Assembly (NCBI RefSeq): GCF_022682495.2
Contig: NC_071389.1
Location: 44,096,239 to 44,160,238, forward strand
Direction: 5' to 3'
DNA length: 64,000 nt
Origin: Desmodus rotundus
Lineage: Eukaryota; Chordata; Mammalia; Chiroptera; Phyllostomidae
In this document: positions 24,801-36,800 of the stretch, one piece after another
How the letters are laid out: every line of letters starts with the position of its first letter
Numbering within the stretch: the stretch's first letter is position 1
The notes under the pieces: generated by a model
Database searches by the model: none
What the model was told of the DNA's origin: nothing
What the model saw: the letters and a program-made list of their open reading frames with translations, nothing else
Translations under genes and position numbers: made by a program

Positions 24801-27800
24801 AACGAAGTATTTATGGATGGTGTTTGAGATGTTTCAAAATAGCCTCGTATGGGGGTACTCAAGTATGTGTGGGAGTATACATGAAACAAGATTAGCCTTG
24901 TGTTGATAATTATTGAAGCTGGGCAATGGGCAGCATATCATCTTTGTCTCTATGTTTGAAATTCTTCATAATCAAAAGGTAAATAAGGGAATCACTACTT
25001 TGTAAATATAGTGAAGTAAGGGATAGAGGAAATAAACATAAATGAATTTTAAAATCCATTAGGAGAAAGATTAATGGGCAATTTTATTATGGGGGAAGCA
25101 GGGTAACAACACCTGAACCCAACAACTAACGAGACCATTTTGAGCCTCCTGAGGTGTTGTAATAGGAAATATACCCATTACTTATGAAGCATTCTTACCA
25201 AAAATTTGAACCAGACTCTAATCAGTCCTGTAGCTCCACCAGTTTTATAGAAAATATGAAGAATAGAGAAATCATTTAAAGGATACCGCAAGAAAACAAC
25301 CAAATCCAGAATGTGGAAAATGCTTATAAAACAAATGTCTCAGTTTATTCAAAAAAACAAATTATATGAAAAAGATTTAAAAAGATTCAAAAAGACAAAA
25401 TATTAAGAATCATTACAATGTATAAACATTGTTTGGATCCTTTTTTAATTTATTTTTTAAGATTTTTATTTATTGATTTGTAGATAAAGAGAGAGAAATA
25501 CCAATTTGTTGTTCCACTCATGTATGCATTCATTGGTTATTTCTTGTATGTGCCCTGACCGGAAATTGAACCTGCAACATTGGCGTATTGGGATGACACT
25601 CTAACCAGCTGAGCTCCCCAACTAGGGCTGGATCCTTTTCTTTAAATAAGTCAACTATAAAAGAACGTTCTCTGATGTCCACCTGGGCTGCTTCCATATC
25701 TTGGGGATTATAAATAACACTGCAAAGGAAAATGGGGACAGACTCATAGATGGAGAGCAGGATGACAGCTAGTGGCGGGGGCGGGGAGGTTAGAGGGTGG
25801 AAGAATTGAGCAAAAAGGAAAAAGGACTCATAGACACGGACAACAGTGTGTTGATTGCTGGGGGTAGTGGGGTATAAGGAGACTAAAAGGTAATATAAAA
25901 AAATACAAGATTACATTTTTTAAAAAAGAACATTTTGAAACAACCATGGAAATAAGAATATAAACTGGGTGAAAGATATTAAGAAATAACTATTGCTCTG
26001 GCTGGTGTAGCTCACTGGATTGAGCACCGGCCTGTGAACCAAAGGGTGGCTTGGCTGGTTTGATTCCCAGTCAGGGCCCATTCCTGGGTTGCGGGCCAGG
26101 TCCCCGGTGGGGGACATGTGAGAAGCAACCATACATTGATGTTTCTCTCCCTCTCTTTTTCTTCTTTTTCTCTCCCTTCCCCTCTCTCTAAAACTAAAAT
26201 AAATAAAATCTTAAAAAAAAGAAATAACTATTAATTTTGCAAGGTATAATGGCACTGTGGTTATGAAAGAAGCCATTATCTATTAGAAATGCATAATAAA
26301 TAGTGTTTTGATGAAATGACATGACTGGGACTTATAAAATGTTCCAGGAAAAAAAAATACAGATACACACATGTACACACATATGTACATAAACAGTCAT
26401 GCGTGGCTTAATGACAGGAATACATACTGAGAAATGTGTCATTAGGTGATTTTTGTCTTTGTGCGAACACCATAGAGTATACTTAGAAAAAACTAGATGG
26501 TATAGCCTACTATACACCTAGACTATATGGTATAGCCTGTTGCTCCCTGAACAGAATGTTACTGCACAAAACAACTTGAGATGCCATCAAGTGCAAGAAA
26601 AATGATGCAGTCATGAGACAGAGTAAACTTGAGATGCATGAGGCTGCTGCTGGCACAACATGGCATGCTGTCTTATAGCAAACTTTTTTTTACAAGTAGG
26701 AAGCATACTTGTAAAAAAATTGATAAAAGAATGATACAGTGAATACATAAACCAGTAACACAGGCGTTTATTATTATGTATTATGTACTTTACATAATTG
26801 AATGTGTCATTCTCTTAGAAGACTGGCAGCATACTAGGCTTGTTTATTCACCACAAACACATGAGTGATGCACTGCACTATGATGTTGTGATGGCTATGA
26901 TATCACTAGGTGGCAAGAATTTTTCAGCTCCATTATAATCTTATGGGACCACCATTGTATATGAGGTCCACTGTTACCAGAAATGTCATTATGTGGCATG
27001 TGACTGTATATACATATATACATAAATACATTTATATATGTAAATAAGTAAAATGAAATTAGCAACATGTTAATAATTGTTAAAGTTGGGTGATGGCAAC
27101 ATGGTAGTTCATGAAATTATTTTCTCTACTTTTGTATGTGTTTGCTTAATTTCATAATAAAAAGGTAAAGAAGGAAGGAAGAAGGGGAGAGAAGAAGAGT
27201 AGATTTGAGCTGGATCAGTAAGTAAACCTGCAATGTGAGCTATAAAATTTCTAATGCCCAGAAGCCCTTTCTTAGACAAGACAAGCTTAGGCCATGGGTA
27301 TAATCAGACTTAGAAGTTCCTACCAATATTAATGGAACAATCTATGTCCAAATCAGTAAACTGCCCCCAAAACCTGAGCTGCCACTCCAGACTTCTAGCA
27401 GCATGCCTACTGAGTTTCCCTGAATAGGAAGCATGCTTCTTCCCTGCCCATCTGTAGCATCTGCTTCTTTCATTCCTTCTCTGAGATGGCCTGAGACTGG
27501 ATCAAAATGGCCAGGTCTATGACCAGATAGCCAGCTGTCCCTATAAATTCATCTGGACCGGTACTGATGGCAGTTTGTAGTAAATAATTCATCTTTGCTC
27601 ATGAAAATTCATCAAGAAACAGTGCTTGGAGGGCAATAACTTGAGCAGTCCAAACACTGTAGGTGATGATAAACTGAAATTTCCTTTACTCATCACTACC
27701 CACCAACAGTTTGGAAGGTTCAGAACTAGTGGTACTTGCAGTATATATTCTATATATTAAAGAAAGGTCACAAGGGATGATCCACACCTCTGCTTCCCCC

Positions 27801-30800
27801 ATTAGGAGAATAATTTTTTTAAATGACTTTTGTAGACTTGCCCTAACATCAGAGCATTAATCTCCATGAAGATTTACAGCATTGGGAACAGTGGGATATG
27901 GAAGTTACCAAAATCAGTAAGACAGGAAATAGCAGTAGATTAGGATAAACAGGTTCCACCTCAACCAACGGGCATATAAAGGCCATTTCCTCTCCTGGGA
28001 CAACAAAACCTTCTTCCTTCAGCATCATATTGGTAGGGCAAAATGACCAAGTTACTACTAGTTCCTCTGTAGCTTCACAGCAATTATGTCCTCTTAGAAT
28101 TACAGCTGTATGTTTTGAATGTCTGATTTTCCTTTGCCTGGGCTAAGGCAGCCTCAATGGGATCCCTGGCATATGGGTAGATTCCTGGGGGTCTGGCTGC
28201 TTAAGGGCTAAGTTTTTTTTGGAGTGAATGGAAGCCTAGACTTAGGACCGGGGCAAAAGCTATCAGATCTGAGAAGTGAATATAGAGCTGCTACCAAATG
28301 GTTAGGTAGAGTTCAAAAGCTGAAAACATCAGAAATAAATCAAAAATAGAAGAAAACTTTTGAAGGCTCAGGCTAGGATTCTGAGAACTGGTGTACAGCA
28401 GGCGGTGGCCATGTGGCACCAAACTAAGTCAACTGGTTTAAAGGTACAGAATTGGGCCAAACATAACAATGTATTTTCTAATACAGGATATTAGCTGTGG
28501 CACTGGCTACCTTGATACATCCTAATTTGAAAAAAAGAAGAGAAAGCCTGCCACGATGACAACTGTACTTCACAAAGAGGATAAATTCCTAAATGACCAT
28601 TTTTTTCCATTCAAGTAATGTTACCATCTCCCAAAGAACAGTTCTGGGGCAGGAAAGAACAGTATTTCATTTCAAGCTGGACTACTCATCTACCAAAACA
28701 CCATTCTGACCAAAGAAACAGATGCAGAATTACAGTCACAGCTGCATTCTGTACAGAGCAAGTTGGATAATGGTACTCTAAATTGCTAATTACACTGCTA
28801 ATGATTTTTTTTAGTGGCATTGCAGTATTTTTCCACCTTTGTTTAAATTTTTTTAAAAAGCACCTAGGAACTTTTTAAAATGGTAAACTGTTAAATAGTA
28901 GTGAGTCTTCCAAAAAAGAATTCCATATAAAACCATTTCTTGAATGGCACTCTCATATGGGATTTTGTAGGAGCCTATTCATTGACTAGCTATTTGTTGT
29001 AATTTACTTTCTCACCAATTTACTTGCACTTAAGATTACTGAGGCCCTAAGAATCTCAGTATTAGTGTTTGTATTTAGATCCATAATGGTAAGAAAAGAT
29101 AATAAACTAACATATGTCATGATATGCTGGCACTGGGAATGTGCTATGACTAGATTTACAAAAAGTAATAGCAACTGTACAATTTTATTTCTATTGTGAC
29201 AACCATGGTGAAATTTATTACAGTGTATTTTATTGTTTAATCATGACAGCATAGCTGAGAGAGGTAATTATGTTTTTGATATAAAAATGCTTTTAATGTT
29301 TTTATTTCAGATATTATAGAAGGTTATAAAATGTATATTAAAGTATTGCCATTATTCCATATTGTTTCTTGTGCATTTAAGTGGCAGAACATTTTTTCTA
29401 CAAATAGTGAATTAATTTCTACTAAATTATTTCATAAGGTTTCTAAATAATCTGCCTCTTAAATGAAAACCTCCAGCTGGCTAGGAATTTCCATACATTA
29501 GATTTATAAGAATATATTATAAGCAGAAAATGATGTACCAGTCACAATTATGTCACAATGTTTTTTGATTATTTTTATATTTAGTAAGGTAAATTAACTG
29601 TTTAAAATGTTAAGAACACAATCTTCACATGCAATTACAAACTCAGAAGTAAATACTTACATTTGCTTCCAATGGGTCATCCAATTTCAGTGCTCTTTTA
29701 ACACTGCAAACAAAATATTTGAAGAAATCTTAGATTTGGTAAGCTTTAAGCAGCCAAATATTTAAGAGTAATATGTATATAAAGATTATAAGTTACTTCC
29801 AGTAAGAAGAAAGCAATTTTCATAACAAAACTGTTTTTAATAGCATATTTCAAGATGGAATCATAATTAAACACCTAAATGGTTCTTTTTATGCATATGT
29901 GGTTTTATATATATGCAATTTAATTGTTAAAATCATATTATAAAATAATCTTAGTAAAAGTTACTATTTATGTGTTTTAAAATACCACTAATAAAAATTA
30001 TATCTAAGAGCAAAATATTTGATACCTTCAATGGAGATATTGAAAGCATATTATTTGTACAAATAATGAACTTAAAATAAAAGTATGAGCAAGGTGAAAA
30101 AAGTATTGCGCATTTTTGTAGCTTTAAACATGATTCAGTGCTACCAGACTATGACTTGGCTGAGGAACAGATGCTCTATGTCTTTATAAGTCCCCAATCC
30201 ATATGAAACTATTTTTTGTCTCCTTCACTAAACCGTTCAGGAACATGCCAGGCTCTCTCTGTGCGAAATCTGTTCTGCTAAACTGGATGCCCAGCTGTTG
30301 GTTACAATGCTTAGAAAGGAAAGCTGAATATTTATAATACTTTATTTCATACAGCTGTCTTCTAAAGAGCAGTCATCAACATTTTATTGAATGCGGATTA
30401 AATGCTCAAAGGAGAAAAAGGTCAGTATAAATTAAAACTAGTTTTCCCAATGACAAACACAGAGTTAAAAGTACTTCCTTGATCTGTGAGAGAAATTTGT
30501 ATTTAAAATATTCAGGAATTTGAGCATAAGGCAAAAAAAAAAAAAGGTTGTAGTATAAATAACGATGATAGCAGAGAAAACAAAAAACTTACACATCCTA
30601 GAAATGACTATTCATAAGTAATTGACTACTGGCTTCCAACAAGTGACAGGAGCGAGAAAAGTGAAAAGGATGGACAGTTTACAGTAATTACCGAGCAGTA
30701 AATATTACATACAAAAATTTTATCAAAAAAGGGTTCACTTAAATTTGCTATTACATCTACATTAGCCTATCATATAACATTATTTCTTGAGATTAATTAA

Positions 30801-33800
30801 ATTGGTTTAAAGAATTAGCTATATCTTTTAGAAGTCTACTTGAAATCAATTGAATGTGAATTCTCAATGACGCAGTAAGAGAGGTAAGAACAAGTAAAAA
30901 TGGCAGATAATCCAAAAAAAGGTATTTATATTTAGCTCTGGAATATATATTACCCTATTCAGGTATGTGAGATGTTTTGGCATTTAATAAAACTTCAAAA
31001 GCAGAAATAAAAAATTAAAAGTATGCAGTACAGCATTTTATTATCCTTTGTTGTCAAATGCTGTTAAAATGCAACACTACCTTTCAGAAGGAAACGAACC
31101 CCACCCTGTTATTAAAGTTCAAAATATTTTTGTTTTATTATTGACGGTTAATTCCTTGAAAAGGAAACCGAATGTTTGGATTTAAAGATTTCTAGTTTAG
31201 GTGCTATGGTGATCTAAAAAGTCCATGGAAACGTGTAAAAGTAAACTAAGTGAACAGAGTGAGATTGTTACCTTCCAGTTTAACAGTTTAGTGAGAATCT
31301 AGAAACTTGATTTATTGTGGAAAATGTAGTTTTCAGATAATTCAGGCATCTGATAATCAAAAGCTGAAAATATTTACAAGAAAAAAACTTAATAGACAAG
31401 ACTGGGAGAAATCAAAGAAATCACTTAGTTCACCAACAGGGACAAGTTGGTATGACTTGACCACTGTCACACGGCTGGAGACACATCTCAGGTCCTGTGC
31501 ATAATAAATCTTTGTCAAATTGAGGGGAAAAGGTAAAGAAGAGGAATTTATGACTATCTATTCTTACCATTCTATTAGAACTGGGCCCATTGTCAAGATA
31601 TCAATTATTAAATTAAGTACCTACTATATGTTTTACCCTTAAAAAATTATTTTACACACAAACAACTATAATACAAGCATGAGACGATTGATGTCAAGCA
31701 GCTTAGGATAATATTAACAGGAACAGAGAGGAAGAGATGGATGAAACATACACATAAAGGAAGAACAGGCAAAATTTGATCAGATGTACGTGATATTTTC
31801 CTAAAGTATTCATTCACTTGCTACCAGTCTTAGTTAGCAATTAAAAGTGATATATCTCTGGTAGTTTTCTGAAGATATAAGCAGCTCTTGTGGTTACTAA
31901 CTTAGTTGTAAAAAACTGGGCACTCAAAAACAGGCAAAAGCCCAAGCAGGCATCTCTCCAAAAACACACAACAGGCCGATGAACACACAAAAAAGATGCC
32001 CAACATCACTAATATTAACAGTAGCACTAATATTAAGGAAATGCAAATCAGAACCACACTGAGATAGCACTTCAAAACCATCAGAATGGCTACTACCAAT
32101 AAACAAACAAACAAACAAACAAATAAAACAACCAGAAATTAAGTATTGGCCAGGATGTGGAGAAACGGGAACTCTCACGCACTGCTGGTGGGACTACGCA
32201 ATGGTACAGATGCTAGGGAAAACAGTTTGGCAGTTCCTCAAAAAATTAAACCATGTTCACAGCAGTATTATTCACAACAGCCAAAAAGTAAAAGGCAAAT
32301 GTCCATCAACAGATGAATGAGTAAAGAAAACTTTACATAAACACAGGCACATACATATGCACACATTGGAATATGACTCAACCTTAGAAAATTCTGATAC
32401 ATGCTACAGCATGGATGAACCTTGAAAACATTATGCTAAGTAAAACAAGCCAATCACAAAAGGACAAAAACTATATGATTGCACTCAAATGAGGTACTCA
32501 AAGTAGTCAAATTCATGACAGAAAATAGAATGGTGGTTGCCAGGGGTGACTAGGGAGTTACTGTTTAATGGGCACAAAGTTTCAGTTTTCTAAGGTCAAA
32601 AAGTTTTGGAGATGAATGATGCTGACTGTACAACATGAATGTACTTAATGCCAGAGAACTGTACGCTTAAAATGGCTTAAATAGTAACTTTTATGTTATG
32701 TATTATTTTAACACAAAAAATTAAAGAAATTTTTCTAAAATGATTCCTAATTAAAAAGTAGGAATGACACCTCAAAAACTCATGAAATTACATGATCTGA
32801 GACTCTCTTACAGGATTTTTAAAACATTGGATTACTTATTTTGAATAGTTGAGCACTGAGGGTAACACTGTGTGTGTTGGGGGGTGGCTGGAAGACAAAC
32901 TTAGTGAGGCAGATAAGACTCAGGGAGCCTTGGTGCTACCTAGGCCAAATTTTCTCCCTAGGTTAGGCAAATCACATAATCTCACCGAGCTTCACAAAGT
33001 TGGTAATACTGGCCTAAAAACTTTTAGAAAATTTATCAATGGAAAATAAAAGTATGACTTAGTATGTTAGTGTTCCATTTACTCCTCACTATAATGGAGA
33101 TGATATTGCCAGCTATGACGTCACAGGAATATTTAGGATTATTGAGTATGCCTATGAGATACTTAGATGAGATACTTCGATGAAAGGCAATGGCCAAATT
33201 CACATCCCATGTGACTCCTTAAGTGCAAATTGAGATACTTAAATAATTTTTCCCCATTCTATGTGTATAAGAAGGATCAATATCTTAACCAGTTATTGGA
33301 CAACATGTTTATAATGTCAAAACCTTCTTTATTAAAGAACTAATAAAGAATTAGCTAAGGTATTCTTACAGAAACAAAGGAGACATATTTCGGAATAATG
33401 ACCCCTGAAGATAAACAGATGAAGGTAGTATGTTCTTGGGTTGGCCTGGCCAGTGTGGCTCAGTTGGTTGGTTCATCGTCCTATACACCAAAAGTTTGTG
33501 GGTTAGATTTCTGGGCAGAGCACAAACCTAGGTTGCAAGTAGAATGTTTATATGGGAAACAACTAATGTTCCTCTCTCTCTAAAATCAATAAACATATAT
33601 TTTTTAAAAAGATGTTCTTGGGTTGAATAAAATAAGAAATGCCATAAAATTATTTCACTCCTAAATGGGTAGTGTCAAAAATGAACATTAATATTCATTA
33701 CTATTACCTTCTGCAAGAAATATATAAACATGTGTGCATCATCACACATAACATACATATAAAAAGCATAAATCCTTACTATTGAAAGGGGCCAAAGAGG

Positions 33801-36800
33801 TTTGTCACATTTAAATATGGCAGAGTGATTTTATATACTTTTTTGTATGCATATTTTGCAACATAAAAATTAATGAGAATCAACAAACATTGATGCTACC
33901 CTACCCTTGAGATTCCAGCACAATCATTTCTAAGAAGTTCCCCCTGATAATGTCCAGTCTGTACTAAGGATCTTCCCACTCTACACCATAGCACTCGTAC
34001 ATGTCTCCTTCAGGAAACATGTCACGTTGAAATAGTCTACTTAGTTTGTCTTTCCTACCTAGACTAAGATACTTCCATTATCAGCACCTTGTCGGTTAAC
34101 TGGTAGGTTATGAGTTCTAAAAATGCCTGTTGAACTATCTCACTCACTGAAATTAAAACACCTAGAAAGGTACAGTATCTGTTTACATTCCAATCCCAAT
34201 GCCTGACACAGTGACTGGCACAAAGTTGTTATATAAATTAATAATTTATATCTGTTTTTAATTTAAAACCTGTCTCAAATCCCAAAATATATTTACTTCC
34301 TTTAATTTTAATGATCCTCTCATTTTTGTTAAGGTTGTTTAAATGTAGGTTCCCAAAGGATGTTATACCAACATGGTCTTAATCTCTAAAATAGTCTCTT
34401 TTTAGACTATTAGACTATCTTCAAATAGTGGGTTTGTGTCTTACCAGTTCTGGAAAAATCTGTCATAATCTCTTCAAATACTGACTTGCCTTCATCCTAC
34501 CTTTTTGAGACTTCCTCTATAAGTTACTCTAGACATTCTCATTAATTATCTAAGTCTCTAAACTCCTATATTTGATCATTGGTCTCTATGCTTCATTTTT
34601 GGCAATTTCTTCAGATCTATTTGTCAGTTGTCTAACTCTTAATCCCATTCTGTCTAATTTACTATTTACTCCATCATTAGTACTTTTAATTTTAAAAACA
34701 ATCTGATGAGTTTTTTTGGTAAGTTAATTTTTATGTAACTTTAAATTTAAAAAAAAAGTTCTAGGGAAAAGACTTGTTGTTATCTTTTACTCAGACCTGC
34801 CACTTGTTTACAGTTTGATCCATTTTTATCATTCTCTCTATACAAATATATGTATGTATAATGCATAATCTTTTTTTGAGAATAAGAGACATCATATACC
34901 CTTATCCATAAATATTTCTATGTTTCTAAGAATGACATTTTCTTATATAATCATAACACAATGATCAAAATCAAGACTTTTTTTTAGATATAATTGACAT
35001 AGAATATTCATTTCAGGTATATAATGTAATAATTTGATATATGTATATATTGTACATTAATCACCATAAGTCTACTTAAGATCCATCACCACACAGTTAC
35101 AAAGTTTTTTAAGATGTACACTCTCAGCAACTTTTAAATATGCAAAACAGTTATTTATTAGAGGCTGTACATTACATCCCCAGGACTTGTTTTATAACTG
35201 TAAGTTTGTACCCTTTGACCACCTTCACTGATTTCATCCACCCTAACCCTTCACCCTCGACCACCTCCTCTGGCAACCACCAATCTCTACTGTTTCTGTT
35301 ACGTTTGTGTTGGTTTTTTTTTAAGATTCCACATATAGGTGAGATCATACAGTATTTGTCTTTTTCTGTCTGACTGATTTCACTTAGCATAAGGCCCTCA
35401 AGGTCCATCAATACTGTAGCAAATGGCAGAATTTCCTTCTTTTTAATGGCCGAATAGTCTTCCATTGTATGTACATGCCACACTTCTTTAACCAATCATC
35501 TATTGGTGAATACTTTGGTTGTTTCCATGTCTTAGCTATTGTAAATAATGCTGCAATGTGCATGGTGGGGGGTAGTGAAGATACCTTCATGAGTATTTTT
35601 GTTTCCTTTGGATAAATACACAGAAGTGGAATTGCTAAATCATATGTCAGTTCTATTTATAATTTTTAGAGGGAAGCCCATACTGTTCTTCATAGTGGCT
35701 ACACCAATTTACCTCCCTACCAACAGTGCACAATGGTTCCCTTTTCCCCAGGTCCTAACCAGCACTTGTTACCTCTAGTCTTTTTGATAAGTAATTCTAA
35801 TAGACATAAGGTGATACTTCATTGTAATTTTGATTTGCATTTCCCCGATGATTAGTGATGTTGAGCATGTTTCCATGTACCTGCTGGCCATCTGTATGTG
35901 CTCTTTGGAAAAATGTCTATTTAGATCCTCTGCCCATTTTTTAAATTTTTTTTTTGCTATTGAGCTATATGAACACTTTATATATTTTGGTTATCAACCC
36001 CTTATAAATGATTTGCAAGTACTCTCTCCCATTTCATAGGTTGCCTTTTCATTTTGCTGATTTCCTTTGCTGTGCAGAAGTTCTTTAATTTGATGTTGTC
36101 CTGCTTGCTTATCTTTGCTTTTGAGGTCAAATCCAAAATATCATCACTGAGACTGCTGGCAAGGAGCCTACTTCTAGCATTTTATGGTTTCAGGTCTTAC
36201 ATTTAGGTTCTTAATACATTTTGAGATAATTTTTGTTTATGGTGTGATATAGGGGTTCAGTTTTCCCAGCACCATTAATTGAAGAGACTGTCCTTTTTCC
36301 GCTGTATATTCTTGGCTTCTTTGTTGTAAATTAATTGACCATGTGTGTGTGGCTTTATTTTGGGGCTCTCTATTCTATTTTGATTACTATAGCTTTGTGA
36401 TGCAGTTTGAAATACGCATGGTGACTCCAGCTTTGTTCTTTTTCTCAAGGCTGATTTGGCTATTTGGGGTCTTTTGTGGTTCCATAAAAGTTTAAAGATT
36501 ATTTGTTCTATTTTTTGAAAAATGCCATGGGAATTTTGATAATGATTGCATCAAACATATAGATTGCTTTGGGCAGTATGAATATTTAAACAATATTAAT
36601 TTTTCCAATCCATGAGCATGGAGTATCTTTCTATTTATTTGTGTGTTCTTCAATGTCTTTCATCAATGTCTTACAGTTTTCTGGTCTTTTCACCTCCTTG
36701 GTTACATTTATTCCTAGGTATTTCATTCATTTTGATGCAACTATCAATGGGACTGTTCTCTTAACTTCTCTTTCTGGTAGTTTATCATCAATGTATAGAA

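Larger units (their letters stand above)
11763..29660 (-). other. ITGB3BP: ITGB3BP intron 2
   Basis: This 17.9-kb intron is dominated by nested retroelements: the old HAL1 locus at 14.2-19.9 kb, L1 at 20.98-24.64 kb, SINEs and a TIR DNA transposon. The stretches 12610-14200 and 28470-29660 look like plain AT-rich sequence with nothing recognised. Confidence 0.85.

Noticed and set aside
32101..32123. Short direct repeats suggestive of an array
   Set aside because: A simple (AAAC)n run within L1 3'UTR; no spacer structure, so not CRISPR-like.
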